Shown: positions 8,526-17,668, counted from the first letter of the stretch. The stretch: DNA of 64,000 nucleotides from JAJPKK01 sp035311445 (GCA_035311445.1 DATGCX010000451.1:62001-126000), one strand, 5' to 3'. Made by a program: numbers and translations. The notes: a model not told the origin generated them from the letters alone.

Positions 8526-9269
8526 CTATTCCGGCTTCCGAAACGACATCAGCCTGCGCGTCGGAAAATCATAAAGCCGTCCGGTCTCGGAAAATTCCGG
8601 CATGCACAGTGGAACGATTGCATCCGCCACCTCCTCCGCCGGCGGCAACGTCATCGGATCTTCGCCGGGCATCACCTGAGCGCGCATGCGGGTGCGGGTC
8701 GGGCCCGGATTGATGAGGTTCACGCGCACGGCCGTCCGTTCGGTCTCGGCCGCGTAGGTGCGCGCGATGGCTTCGAGGGCGGCTTTTGAGGTCGAGTAGA
8801 CGCCGCGGTAGGGGCGCATGTTGTGCGCCGCGCCCGACGTCACGAACACCGCGCGGCCGGCGTCGGAGCGCCGCAGCAGCGCATCCATGGCGCAGATGAG
8901 CTGCCAGTTCGCCGTGACGTTGACCTTCATCACCTCCTCCCAGTCCTTGAGCGGGATATGCTCAAGAGGCGAGGACGGACCCACAATCCCGGCGTTGCCG
9001 ACCAGGATGTCGAGGCGGCCGTAGCGCTCGTTGAGTGCGCCGGCGAGCCGCGCGAGCCCGGCGAAATCCGTCATGTTGAGGGGAACCAGCGTGGCGCTGC
9101 CACCGGCTGCCCGGATGGCATCATCAAGTTCCTCGAGCCCGCCGACGGTGCGCGCGACCGCCACCACATGGGCGCCAGCCCTGGCGAGCGCCAGCGCAGC
9201 CGCAGCCCCGATGCCACGCGAGGCGCCGGTGACGAGGGCGATGCGGTCCGACAGAGCGCCTGGGCTCAA
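8526..9269 (-). CDS. Short-chain dehydrogenase/reductase (SDR)
   Basis: NAD(P)-dependent oxidoreductase of the classical SDR family, 247 residues. The Rossmann glycine motif TGASRGIG is at residues 14-21, the NAG motif follows in ILVGNAGIVG, and the catalytic Tyr-Lys pair lies in YSTSK near residue 155 with the upstream Ser in VTSGAAH. The C-terminal NPGPTRTRM loop fits the substrate side. Its TTG start overlaps the purF stop (TTGA), so it is translated from the purF message. The substrate is unknown; co-transcription with purF is common in Bradyrhizobium relatives (from memory) without implying a role in purine synthesis. Confidence 0.92.
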   Translation of the reverse strand: MSPGALSDRIALVTGASRGIGAAAALALARAGAHVVAVARTVGGLEELDDAIRAAGGSATLVPLNMTDFAGLARLAGALNERYGRLDILVGNAGIVGPSSPLEHIPLKDWEEVMKVNVTANWQLICAMDALLRRSDAGRAVFVTSGAAHNMRPYRGVYSTSKAALEAIARTYAAETERTAVRVNLINPGPTRTRMRAQVMPGEDPMTLPPAEEVADAIVPLCMPEFSETGRLYDFPTRRLMSFRKPE

Positions 9270-10795
9270 CTCGCCTCCGCCAGGAGCGAAAGCTGTCGCG
9301 GCGAGATGGTGTCGGCGCGATCCGTCAGCGGCGTCGGATAATCACCGGTAAAGCAATGATCGGTGAATTGCGGGCGCAGCGGATCGCGGCGCTCCTCGCC
9401 CATAGCGCGGTAGATGCCGTCGACCGAAAGGAACGCGAGCGAGTCGGCGCCGATGATCTCACGCATCTCCTCGACGGTATGATTGGCGGCAAGGAGCTTG
9501 TCGCGCTCGGGGGTATCGATGCCGTAAAAATCCGGATGCGTGATCGGCGGCGAGGCGATGCGGAAATGCACTTCGGCGGCGCCGGCCTGGCGCATCATCC
9601 GCACGATCTTCAATGAGGTGGTGCCACGCACCAGGCTGTCATCGATCAGAACGATGCGTTTGCCCGCCACCACCCAGCGGTTGGCATTGTGCTTGAGGCG
9701 TACGCCGAGTTCGCGGATCGACTCGGTCGGCTCGATAAAGGTGCGCCCCACATAGTGATTGCGGATGATGCCCATCTCATACGGGATGCCGGCCGCCTGC
9801 GCGTAGCCGATCGCCGCGGGCACGCCACTGTCCGGCACCGGCACGACCACATCCGCTGCGGCGGGGGCCTCGTTGGCGAGTTCCATGCCCATGCGGCGGC
9901 GGATCTGGTAGACGCTGCGGCCGCCGACGACCGAATCCGGCCGGGCGAAATAGATGTATTCGAAAATGCAGGGCCGCGGCCGCAGCGGCGGAAACGGCTT
10001 GATCGATTGCGCGCCCTCTTCGGAATAGACGACGATCTCGCCGTTATCGACGTCGCGCACATAGCGCGCCCCGATGATGTCGAGCGCGCAGGTCTCCGAC
10101 GTGACGATTGGGCAGCCGCGCAGCTCGCCGATCACCAGCGGGCGGATGCCGAGCGGATCGCGGGCGCCGACCAGCTTCTTGTTGGTCAGGGCCGCCAGCG
10201 AATAGGCGCCTTCAAGCTGGCGCAGCGCGTCAATGAAGCGGTCGATGAAGCGGCGGTGGCCCGAGCGCGCTAGCAGATGCAGGATCACCTCGGTATCGGT
10301 GGTCGACTGCATGATGGCGCCGTCGCGCACCAGTTGGCGGCGCAGCGTCATGCCGTTGGTAAGATTGCCATTGTGGCCGACCGCGAAGCCGCCTGCATTA
10401 AGCTCAGAGAACAATGGCTGGACATTGCGGAGCACAGTCCCGCCGGTCGTGGAGTAGCGCACGTGACCGATCGCGATGCTGCCGGGCAGGCGATCGATGA
10501 CTTCGCGGCGGGAGAACGTATCGCCGACGAGGCCGAGCCGGCGCTCGGAATGGAACCGACGGCCGTCATAGGTGACGATGCCAGCAGCCTCCTGCCCGCG
10601 GTGCTGGAGCGCATGCAGGCCTAGCGCTGTGATCGCGGCGGCTTCCGGGTGGCCGTAGATGCCGAACACGCCGCACTCCTCGCGCAGCCGATCGCCGTTG
10701 ATGTCGAGGTCGAAATCCCGATGATCGCTGTGATCCTGATCCGGATCATCGCCTGTGCGATCGCGAAGGCTGCCGGCTTGGTGGGGGTCCATCAT
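9266..10795 (-). CDS. purF: Amidophosphoribosyltransferase
   Basis: First committed step of de novo purine synthesis: PRPP plus glutamine gives 5-phosphoribosylamine. The 509-residue product has a 40-residue propeptide ending in REE, then the class II glutaminase nucleophile Cys41 in ECGVFGIYGH, followed by HALQHRGQEAAGI. The C-terminal phosphoribosyltransferase half contains VVPVPDSGVPAAIG and the PRPP loop RIVLIDDSLVRGTT. Length matches the E. coli enzyme (about 505). The gene lies downstream of cvpA, as in many proteobacteria, and its stop overlaps the SDR start. Confidence 0.97.
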   Translation of the reverse strand: MMDPHQAGSLRDRTGDDPDQDHSDHRDFDLDINGDRLREECGVFGIYGHPEAAAITALGLHALQHRGQEAAGIVTYDGRRFHSERRLGLVGDTFSRREVIDRLPGSIAIGHVRYSTTGGTVLRNVQPLFSELNAGGFAVGHNGNLTNGMTLRRQLVRDGAIMQSTTDTEVILHLLARSGHRRFIDRFIDALRQLEGAYSLAALTNKKLVGARDPLGIRPLVIGELRGCPIVTSETCALDIIGARYVRDVDNGEIVVYSEEGAQSIKPFPPLRPRPCIFEYIYFARPDSVVGGRSVYQIRRRMGMELANEAPAAADVVVPVPDSGVPAAIGYAQAAGIPYEMGIIRNHYVGRTFIEPTESIRELGVRLKHNANRWVVAGKRIVLIDDSLVRGTTSLKIVRMMRQAGAAEVHFRIASPPITHPDFYGIDTPERDKLLAANHTVEEMREIIGADSLAFLSVDGIYRAMGEERRDPLRPQFTDHCFTGDYPTPLTDRADTISPRQLSLLAEAS

Positions 10796-10873
10796 CGCTC
10801 CGTTCGCATTCGCCCAACGCGTGACCTGGGCTTTCTATCCGATTCAGAGCCGATTCGTCACGCAATCGTCACG

Positions 10874-10907
10874 TTTTGGCGATCAAAAGGTTGCGGCTTC
10901 GCCAAAA
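10874..10907. promoter_or_regulatory. Inverted repeat between cvpA and purF
   Basis: A perfect 9-bp inverted repeat, TTTTGGCGA and TCGCCAAAA, with a 16-base loop, sits in the 214-base space between cvpA and purF. It is not followed by a T-run on the minus strand, so an mRNA processing site, an attenuator or a protein site are all possible. Confidence 0.35.
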
Positions 10908-11009
10908 AAGATACTTCTTCCGGCAACTACAACCGTCGGATGCTCCCGCGTGAATTTCCCCGCCATTTTGCTAAGTGGCCGAACCGGCGTTCGTTTCGAC
11001 GGCCGTTCG

Positions 11010-11534
11010 TCATGCCGGAGGCTCGCCCACATTGTCTCGCTGTTTCTTGTACCTGGAATACCAGGCTTCGATATCGGGCGACATGGAGATAATATCGTCG
11101 CGCAGGTTCTTCAGTACAACCAGCGATTTCGCGTTTGCGATCCATTCGGGCTGCGATTTCGGTTGAAACCAGTCGTAGAACGCAAATGCCACCACGACGA
11201 TGATCAGTCCCCGTCCCAGCCCGAACAGGAATCCCAGCGTGCGGTCGAGGGCGCCGATGCGGCTGTCGAGAATCTTGTCGGAAATTTTCACCGTGATGAC
11301 CGATACGACGATCAGCGTGGCGATAAAGGCACCCGCCGTGGTGACGCCGATCGCCACATAATCGTTGTTGAAGTAGGCCTTGGCCGAAGGCAGCAGCTTG
11401 GCATAGGCCAACAGCGCCGCACCCGCAGCCGCACCCCAACCGGCGATCGACAGGACCTCGCGGATCAGCCCGCGCACCATGGCAAGCATTCCGGAGATCA
11501 GCATTACGACGATGAGGAAGATATCGAGATACAT
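11010..11534 (-). CDS. cvpA: CvpA family membrane protein
   Basis: Small inner membrane protein, 174 residues, named for colicin V production in E. coli and usually found just before purF. It has about four hydrophobic spans, with characteristic CvpA sequence in FLIVVMLISGMLAMVRGLI and REVLSIAGWGAAAGA near the N-terminus and a basic C-terminal tail (WYSRYKKQRD). It is separated from purF by 214 bases. Its biochemical role is not settled; envelope or biofilm-related functions have been proposed. Confidence 0.93.
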   Translation of the reverse strand: MYLDIFLIVVMLISGMLAMVRGLIREVLSIAGWGAAAGAALLAYAKLLPSAKAYFNNDYVAIGVTTAGAFIATLIVVSVITVKISDKILDSRIGALDRTLGFLFGLGRGLIIVVVAFAFYDWFQPKSQPEWIANAKSLVVLKNLRDDIISMSPDIEAWYSRYKKQRDNVGEPPA

Positions 11535-11755
11535 CCTTGAGTCTTCGTTGCGGGCGAAAGGTGGGTCTTGAACCTGGGTTGTGATCCGGGTGTATAGCCG
11601 CCGCCGGCATCCCCGTCACCCGCCTTGTGGTGGGCTGGGGAAGACTCTGCGGGAGGTGCAATGAAATCGAGTCGCAAGCACGTCAAGTCAGCTGCTTGCA
11701 GGCGATATCCCACATGCTTCACGGCAACTAGCGACCACGCGAACGCGTGACCCCC

Positions 11756-11783
11756 TTGACGATTAAAGGCTAACACCTATGTT
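11756..11783 (+). promoter_or_regulatory. Sigma-70-like promoter for candidate small RNA
   Basis: TTGACG and TATGTT are separated by 16 bases, a good match to housekeeping -35 and -10 boxes. A transcript would start near 11788-11791 and end at the intrinsic terminator about 60 bases later. Confidence 0.5.
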
Positions 11784-11788
11784 TGTAG

Positions 11789-11852
11789 TCGCATTCCCCC
11801 CGGTAGGTACGCCCTATCGGACAGCCCAGCCTTAAGAAAGCTGGGCTTTTTG
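11789..11852 (+). ncRNA. Candidate small RNA with two stem-loops
   Basis: Between a sigma-70-like promoter and an intrinsic terminator lies a non-coding segment of about 60 bases. It begins with a C-run (ATTCCCCCC), which could pair with purine-rich ribosome sites, then forms a stem CCGGTAGG / CCTATCGG (eight pairs including one G-U, five-base loop) at 11800-11820, directly followed by the terminator hairpin. No known RNA family is recognised. It could instead be the leader of the NYN gene, whose start is about 20 bases after the terminator. Confidence 0.45.
11823..11851 (+). terminator. Intrinsic terminator of the candidate small RNA
   Basis: AGCCCAGC and GCTGGGCT form a perfect 8-bp GC-rich stem around a 9-base loop (CTTAAGAAA), followed at once by a run of T. 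No protein gene on this strand lies upstream to need it, which is the main reason to propose a small RNA. Confidence 0.75.
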
Positions 11853-11873
11853 CTATCCCAACCGCACTTGGCT

Positions 11874-12533
11874 ATGATTCGCGTCGGCTGTTACGTTGAC
11901 GGCTTCAACCTCTATCACGCCGTTGATGACCTCCATAAACCGTATTTGAAGTGGCTCGATCTCCGAGCCCTCGCTCAATCGCTTTGTCGGAAAGACGAAC
12001 AACTCGCGAAAGTGGCATACTTCTCTGCCTACGCGACTTGGCTCCCCGCATCCTATGCACGCCACCGGCCGTATGTGGCAGCACTCAGGCATACAGGTGT
12101 GGAATGCCACATGGCCCGCTTCAGTGAGCAGAGTGCAAAGTGCCACAAATGCGGTGCCACGTGGAAGCGCCATGAGGAGAAGGAGACCGATGTTCACTTC
12201 TCGCTGACATTCCTTGAGGATGCAATTGATGGCGTTTTCGACCGTGCCATTATCATCAGCGCCGACAGCGATCACGTTCCCGCAGCGCGCCGCGTCCGAA
12301 ATCGTTTACCCGCCAAGGAGGTATTTGTCGCGACACCGCCAGGACGGCATTCGATGGCTCGCGAACTGCTGAAGGTCTGCAACTCAGGTACCAATATAAC
12401 TTCGGGACGCATTGCAAGGTGTCTCTTGCCTCAGATCCTTACTGATGCGAAGGGTAATCAAATCGCTTTGCGACCATCATCCTATGACCCACCGCCGGGC
12501 TGGACGCCGCCGCCACCGCCACAAGCGCCCTAA
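11874..12533 (+). CDS. NYN-domain (PIN-like) putative RNase
   Basis: A 219-residue protein of the NYN/LabA-like PIN superfamily, predicted metal-dependent RNases. The first strand carries CYVDGFNLYHAV with the acidic metal ligand Asp, the middle KETDVHFSLTFLEDA and the last acidic cluster IIISADSDHVPA. A CxxC motif (CHKCGATWKRH) is inserted near residue 93, and the tail is Pro-rich (PPPGWTPPPPP). ATG in MIRVGCYVDG is preferred over a TTG eight codons upstream because it begins exactly at the first strand. The gene lies opposite to and between cvpA and radA, with base composition below its neighbours, suggesting insertion. Target RNA unknown. Confidence 0.85.
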   Translation: MIRVGCYVDGFNLYHAVDDLHKPYLKWLDLRALAQSLCRKDEQLAKVAYFSAYATWLPASYARHRPYVAALRHTGVECHMARFSEQSAKCHKCGATWKRHEEKETDVHFSLTFLEDAIDGVFDRAIIISADSDHVPAARRVRNRLPAKEVFVATPPGRHSMARELLKVCNSGTNITSGRIARCLLPQILTDAKGNQIALRPSSYDPPPGWTPPPPPQAP

Positions 12534-12689
12534 TGCGCAATTTTCTCGAATTCGGCTGTCCACGATCAACGGACCGTCGGCAAGTGGCCGAGGCGCTTGG
12601 TACGCGGTGGTCAGGTGCTCGCTGCGATGATCTTCGCCCATAAAATCTGACCGCGGCGTCTCGCTTCGCAAACAACCGCCCAGAGATTG

Positions 12690-14093
12690 CTACTCATCGT
12701 CGGTGGAACGCGCCTGCCGCTCCACCCCTTTCGGAGCAATCTCGCTCACAATATCGACGAGCGGCCCAACTCCGGTGAGTGCCATGCCGGTATCTCCCCC
12801 TTCGCTACGCGCCGTTTCCGGCACGAAGGCGCGGAGAAAGCCGAGCTTGGCCGCTTCCTTGAGCCGCGCTGCGGCTTGTGGCACCGGCCGCACCGTGCCG
12901 GACAGCGAGATTTCCCCGAAATAGACCGCATCCGACGGCAGCGGCGCGTTGGCAAGCGAGGAGACCAGGGCGGTGGCCGCCGCGAGGTCGGCGGCCGGCT
13001 CCTGGATGCGCAGCCCGCCGGCCACATTGAGATAGACGTCGTGGCCCGACAGCCGCACGCCGCAATGGGCCTCCAGCACGGCGAGCACCATCGCGAGCCG
13101 ATTATGGTCCCAGCCCACCACCGCGCGACGCGGCGTGCCGAGGATCGTCGGGGCCACCAGCGCCTGCATTTCCATCAGCAGCGGCCGGCTGCCTTCGATG
13201 CCGGCGAACACCGCAGTCCCGGGCGCGCCGAGATCGCGCTCCGACAGAAACAGCGCCGACGGATTTGCGACCTCCCGCAAGCCGCCGCCGGTCATCTCGA
13301 ATACGCCGATCTCGTCGGTGGGCCCGAACCGGTTCTTCACTGCGCGCAGGATGCGGAACAGGTGGCCGCCTTCACCCTCGAAGGAGAGCACCGCGTCGAC
13401 CATGTGCTCGACCACGCGGGGGCCGGCGATCTGGCCGTCCTTGGTGACATGCCCGACCAGGATGACGGCGGCGCTCGAACGTTTGGCATAGCGGATGAGG
13501 ATCTGGGCGGCGCCGCGCACCTGACTCACCGTGCCGGGGGCTGATTCGATCTGGTCTGTCCACATGGTCTGGATCGAATCCACCACGACGAGGCGCGGCG
13601 TCTTGCCCTCGGAGAGCGTCGCGACGATGTCCTCGACTGCGGTCTCGGCAGCGAGTTCCACTGTCGCTTGCGTAAGGCCGAGCCGCTCGGCGCGCAACCG
13701 CACCTGCGCCACCGCTTCTTCGCCCGAAATGTAAACAGCTCGATGACCCGCGCGCGCAACCGCGGCGGCGGCCTGGATCAGCAGCGTCGACTTGCCGATG
13801 CCGGGATCGCCGCCCACCAGCAGCACGGAGCCGCGCACAAAACCGCCACCGGTGACGCGATCAAGCTCGGCAAGTCCGCACGGCGTGCGAGGTGCATCGT
13901 CCGCCGCGCCGGCGAGGGGCTGAAGCACGAATGGCCGACCCTTGCGCTGCGGCCTGCCGGGACCCGCCGCCGGCACCCTGCCGGCCTCCTCTGCGACGGT
14001 GTTCCACTCGCCGCACGACTCGCATTTGCCCTGCCAGCGGCCGTAGACGGCGCCGCAGTTCTGGCAGACGAAGGTAAGGGCGCGGCGAGACAT
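12690..14093 (-). CDS. radA: DNA repair protein RadA (Sms)
   Basis: RecA-like branch-migration helicase acting in recombinational repair. The 467-residue product has a four-Cys zinc finger (CQNCGAVYGRWQGKCESCG) at the N-terminus, Walker A GGDPGIGKST, the RadA-specific KNRFG motif (VKNRFGPTDEIG), and a Lon-protease-like C-terminal domain. The frame is open 127 codons upstream, but those residues are Arg/Pro-rich and unlike RadA; the ATG in MSRRALTFVCQNC gives the usual length (about 460). Confidence 0.96.
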   Translation of the reverse strand: MSRRALTFVCQNCGAVYGRWQGKCESCGEWNTVAEEAGRVPAAGPGRPQRKGRPFVLQPLAGAADDAPRTPCGLAELDRVTGGGFVRGSVLLVGGDPGIGKSTLLIQAAAAVARAGHRAVYISGEEAVAQVRLRAERLGLTQATVELAAETAVEDIVATLSEGKTPRLVVVDSIQTMWTDQIESAPGTVSQVRGAAQILIRYAKRSSAAVILVGHVTKDGQIAGPRVVEHMVDAVLSFEGEGGHLFRILRAVKNRFGPTDEIGVFEMTGGGLREVANPSALFLSERDLGAPGTAVFAGIEGSRPLLMEMQALVAPTILGTPRRAVVGWDHNRLAMVLAVLEAHCGVRLSGHDVYLNVAGGLRIQEPAADLAAATALVSSLANAPLPSDAVYFGEISLSGTVRPVPQAAARLKEAAKLGFLRAFVPETARSEGGDTGMALTGVGPLVDIVSEIAPKGVERQARSTDDE

Positions 14094-14167
14094 GGGCGAG
14101 GCCAGGGTAGACAGAATCGGGCTAAGAAAGTTTAGCACTGCTGGCTTTATTTGGATGAAGCATTGTC

Positions 14168-14237
14168 GTAGGGGCGACCCTTGTGGTCGCCCCATTCGGC
14201 GCATCCGTAACAGGGCGATCACACGGGTCACCCCTAC
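14168..14237 (-). repeat. Palindromic dispersed repeat, copy A
   Basis: Arms GTAGGGGCGACC and (diverged) GGTCACCCCTAC face each other across a spacer that itself contains GTGGTCGCCCC and GGGCGATCAC, so the whole 70 bases can fold into a long hairpin. It matches copies at 54323, 57455 and 59404 and is in the opposite orientation to them. It lies between radA and the DUF4424 gene, a space of nearly 400 bases otherwise without recognisable features. Confidence 0.8.
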
Positions 14238-14488
14238 ATCATCGTTCCATCGGAAGGAGTCCATAGCCACAACCGACGTCGGACGTTTCCCGCCACTCGC
14301 CGATTGAACCTTGCATACGCACCATGCGACTATGTAAGGATACCGCGCCGCGACAGCGCGCGGACCTGTCTTTGGCTGGGGGCCATGCGGTCCGGGATCG
14401 AACTGCGCCGCAGATGCTCGGGATTCGGGCTTGCCGGGCTGTGTGATCGGGGCTGGCGTCCTCGGTCTGCACAATGAAGAGGTCAGGC

Positions 14489-15502
14489 ATGAAGCGCTAT
14501 TTCACTGCACTGTTGGCAACCTGCGCCGCCGTGAGCTGGGACGCGGGAGCGTCGGTGTCACGGGCCAATGATTCCTCGGCGGAGCTGTCAGTAGGCGGTC
14601 TGGTCTTTACCAAAAACTCAGACGTTTCGATCGAATCGGAAGATCTCACCATCACGCCCGAGACCGTGACGGTGCGCTATGTGTTTCTCAACCAGAGCGC
14701 CAGTCCGGTCACGCTGACGGTTGCGTTTCCATTGCCGGATATCGACCTTGCGGACGGCGCAAACATAGCGTTTCCGACCAGCGATCCGGTGAATTTCGTC
14801 GGCTTTTCCACCAAGGTCGATGGCAAGCCGATCAATTTCACCATCAATCAGCGGGCAATTCTCAACAACAAGGACGTTACGGCGACGCTGCGCGACATGG
14901 GCATTACGGCCCTGCCGATCGGAGCACAGCAACTCAAGATCAACGAGCTGCCGCAGCAGACGCGCGATCGTGCAATCACGGCGGGCCTGCTGGTGCAATC
15001 CGGTACCAACGACAAGGGAGAGCCGTTGTATGAGCCGACCTGGATGCTGAAGACGTCGGTAGTGCGGCAGCAGACATTTCCGCCTGGAAAACCGGTGTCG
15101 GTCGAGCACCGCTACCGCACCAGCGTCGGCATGAGCTTTGATTCGTTACTGCGCCAAGGGTTACGCCAGAACAAGGCTCTCGAATCCGAAGTGCAGCGAT
15201 ACAAGACGAACTACTGCATCCTCGATGATTTCCTGAGGTCGGTTGATAAGCTTGCCGGCGCCGACGAGGCCAACAAGGCGAAGATCCAGGAAAGGCGTAT
15301 CAGCTACGTGCTCAAAACCGGCGCCAACTGGGCCGGCCCGATCAAGAATTTTCGCCTCGTCGTCGACAAGGGCCAACCCGACCGCATCGTCAGCTTCTGC
15401 GGCGACGGCGTGAAGAAGATTTCCGCCACCGCATTCGAAGTGCGGGCAACTGATTTCACGCCGACCCAGGACCTCAACATCATCATTGTGGGCCGCAAAT
15501 AG
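14489..15502 (+). CDS. DUF4424 family exported protein
   Basis: A 337-residue protein with a signal peptide (MKRYFTALLATCAAVSWDAGA) and the DUF4424 hallmark just after it: NDSSAELSVGGLVFTKN, then alternating strand segments and, near the C-terminus, FRLVVDKGQPDRIVSFCGDG. Members are periplasmic or outer membrane-associated and of unknown function. The ATG chosen has GAGG about 7 bases upstream; an ATG five codons earlier is possible. It converges on the caspase-fold gene of the T6SS arm and is probably not part of it. Confidence 0.85.
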   Translation: MKRYFTALLATCAAVSWDAGASVSRANDSSAELSVGGLVFTKNSDVSIESEDLTITPETVTVRYVFLNQSASPVTLTVAFPLPDIDLADGANIAFPTSDPVNFVGFSTKVDGKPINFTINQRAILNNKDVTATLRDMGITALPIGAQQLKINELPQQTRDRAITAGLLVQSGTNDKGEPLYEPTWMLKTSVVRQQTFPPGKPVSVEHRYRTSVGMSFDSLLRQGLRQNKALESEVQRYKTNYCILDDFLRSVDKLAGADEANKAKIQERRISYVLKTGANWAGPIKNFRLVVDKGQPDRIVSFCGDGVKKISATAFEVRATDFTPTQDLNIIIVGRK

Positions 15503-15583
15503 GCTGCGCGGCGCCAATCGGCTCGGCCGCGCTCGCTGCAAGACCGATCAGCCCTGATCCGATTACTCGATTGCGGAGCGCCG

Positions 15584-17668
15584 TCAGAAGCCGGTGCCGA
15601 TCGTGTGCATGCCGGGAGACGGCGGCGTTGCGCCTGCGGTGGCGCGCGCGGCAGGGGCCTGCGCGGCTGGCGGCGGGGCGGGTCGCGATGCCTCGCGCGG
15701 CGGCGCGGGTTCGCTACGTGGTGGCCGCTGATGCGTCGCGACCGGGACCGGATCGCGCTTTACCGGAGGAGGAGCGCAAATCCGATCGTGGTGCTGTTCC
15801 AGATCGGCGATGAATTCGTCCGTAATGTTGATCTCAACGATCGGCTTGTGGGTATGGGACCAGAACGCCTTGACGGCGTTGCGGGTGGCTTCGTTCATCT
15901 TGCCATCCGGCGCGCCGCCAAAGCAGCCGAGCTGTCGCAGCTTGGTCTGGGCTTGGCGGATCTGCTCGGGGAGATTTGCCTTGGCGGGCTGGAGTGCAGG
16001 GGTTGGGCCGGCCGGCGGTGTCACTGGAACAGGCTTGACGGGGGGGATATCCGCCGGGAGCGCCGCAATTGCGGCCGTAATCAGCGGGCGCAGGGCTTTG
16101 CAGCCCGCTTCAATCTCCAACTTTACCAATTGCTCGCGCGCCGAAGCGCCGAGAACCTGTAACTCGGCGAGTTTTGCTTCTTCACGTCGGCAGGTCTCCT
16201 CGATGCGCCGGCGTTCCGTATCGGCCTGCTGCCGTAAGGCGTCTTGACGCTTTTGCTCTTCCTGCTGTTGCTGCAGGGCGGCCAAGCGCTTCTGCTCTTC
16301 CTGTTGCTGCCGCAGCGCCTCCTGACGCTTCTGCTCTTCCTGCTGTTGCTGTAGGGCGGCCAAGCGCTTCTGCTCGTCCTGCTGCTGCCGCAGCGCGTCT
16401 TGTCGCTTTTGCTCTTCCTGCTTCTGCTGCAGGGCGGCCAAGCGCTTCTGCTCGTCCTGGTGCTGTCGCAACGCGTCTTGTCGCTTTTGTTCTTCGTGCT
16501 GCAGACGCAAGGCTTCCTGCCGCAATGCTTCCTGGCGTGCTGCTTCTTGGCGCGCGGTTTCCTGTCGTGCGGCCTCTTGACGCCGTTGGTCCTCTTCCAT
16601 CCGTTTCTGTGCTGCCAGTTGCTCGTTCCGCAGACGCTCCTCTGCCTCGCGCCGCAGTGCCGCCTCCCGGGCGACCCGTTGCGCCTCGGCTTCTTGCGTC
16701 CGGCGTTGTTCTTCTTCGCGGGCGCGACGAGCGAATTCTTCACGCTCCCTGGCATAGCGTTCGAGCAGATCTAGGCGGTTGCGGGCAAAGATCGCATGCG
16801 GCGACGACGGATATTTGTTCACAAAATCGCGCAGCGCCGCCACGTCGTCCTGGTCCTTGATGCGGTCCCAAACGATACGGTCGCTCTGGTTGAGGTAATA
16901 TTCCGACAGCAGCGAGATATAGGTTTCGGGCCGCTGTCGTCCGCCGGTCTGGGCATTGACGTCGTAGGCGACGCGGCGGAACATCATCTCGATTTCGAGA
17001 CCAGGCTCCTGGAGGCGCTTCAGCAATGCCGTCGTAAATGGGCTGTTGCGGCCTTGGCCGTCCTGAGCGACTTCGTCGGCCGCGGTGGCGTAGGCGACGA
17101 CCATGCCCTGGGTCTTGTCGATGCGCGCAAGGCCGCGCGTCGTTGCGACGGCCCGCGAAGCGCCGACGATCGTCTTCTGCAGCCGATCGGCCAGCGGGTT
17201 ATTGCGGCAGGCGTCGAGAATCATGATCTTGACGCCACTGGCGCGGTCGAGCGCGGCCCGCACTTCCTCAAGGCTGACCGTCTGATAGCGGACGCTGATC
17301 TCGTCCTCCAGCTCGGCATCGGTCGGCATCAGAAAATTGCGGCCCTGGAATTGCATGGCATGGCCGGCATAGAAGAACAGCGCCGAGTCCGCGTCGGTCG
17401 CGAGCCGTGCGAAGCGCTGCAACGCAAAATCCATATCGCGCTTGCTGGCGTCGATCGCGGTCACGACCTCAAAACCAAGGGTCGCCAGCACTGCGGAAAT
17501 GTCCTGGGCGTCGTTACGCGGATTGGCCAGCGAAATATTGGCTATTTTGTAATTAGCGTTGCCCACCACCAGCGCGACGCGGCGCTCGGCCCATGCATCG
17601 ACACTCCCCACGACCGTCACAATCGCGGCGGCGGCAACTGCAGCTACCCTTAAAAGCAGCCTGTTCAT
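15584..17668 (-). CDS. Caspase-fold (peptidase C14) protein with coiled coil, T6SS-linked
   Basis: Exported cysteine-peptidase-like protein, 694 residues. A signal peptide (cleavage after VDAWA, residue 27) is followed by a caspase p20-like domain from ERRVALVVGNANY: catalytic His103 in FFYAGHAM and Cys154 in ILDACRNNP. Residues about 300-550 are a charged coiled coil including near-identical 13-residue units such as EEQKRQDALRQ and DEQKRLAALQQ. The C-terminal part has a peptidoglycan-binding-like helix set (KLRQLGCFGGAPDGKMNEATR) and a Pro-rich tail. The frame is open 114 codons upstream, but the signal peptide fixes the start. It is the last leftward gene after ppkA, 388 bases away, so it may or may not share the message. 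Function in secretion is inferred from position only. Confidence 0.85.
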   Translation of the reverse strand: MNRLLLRVAAVAAAAIVTVVGSVDAWAERRVALVVGNANYKIANISLANPRNDAQDISAVLATLGFEVVTAIDASKRDMDFALQRFARLATDADSALFFYAGHAMQFQGRNFLMPTDAELEDEISVRYQTVSLEEVRAALDRASGVKIMILDACRNNPLADRLQKTIVGASRAVATTRGLARIDKTQGMVVAYATAADEVAQDGQGRNSPFTTALLKRLQEPGLEIEMMFRRVAYDVNAQTGGRQRPETYISLLSEYYLNQSDRIVWDRIKDQDDVAALRDFVNKYPSSPHAIFARNRLDLLERYAREREEFARRAREEEQRRTQEAEAQRVAREAALRREAEERLRNEQLAAQKRMEEDQRRQEAARQETARQEAARQEALRQEALRLQHEEQKRQDALRQHQDEQKRLAALQQKQEEQKRQDALRQQQDEQKRLAALQQQQEEQKRQEALRQQQEEQKRLAALQQQQEEQKRQDALRQQADTERRRIEETCRREEAKLAELQVLGASAREQLVKLEIEAGCKALRPLITAAIAALPADIPPVKPVPVTPPAGPTPALQPAKANLPEQIRQAQTKLRQLGCFGGAPDGKMNEATRNAVKAFWSHTHKPIVEINITDEFIADLEQHHDRICAPPPVKRDPVPVATHQRPPRSEPAPPREASRPAPPPAAQAPAARATAGATPPSPGMHTIGTGF
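16240..16505 (-). repeat. In-gene 39-bp repeats encoding a coiled coil
   Basis: Alternating 39-base units inside the caspase-fold gene encode EEQKRQDALRQQQ and DEQKRLAALQQKQ in about seven copies. They give an unbroken charged helix. The DNA repeats are nearly identical and prone to slippage. Confidence 0.75.

Noticed and set aside
14094..14488. Repeat copy A region considered as a riboswitch or tRNA
   Set aside because: The structure is explained by the dispersed palindrome found at three other sites; no cloverleaf or aptamer consensus.
16240..16505. Regularly spaced repeats that might suggest a CRISPR array
   Set aside because: Units are contiguous 39-base codon repeats inside a coiled-coil-coding gene, without unique spacers.
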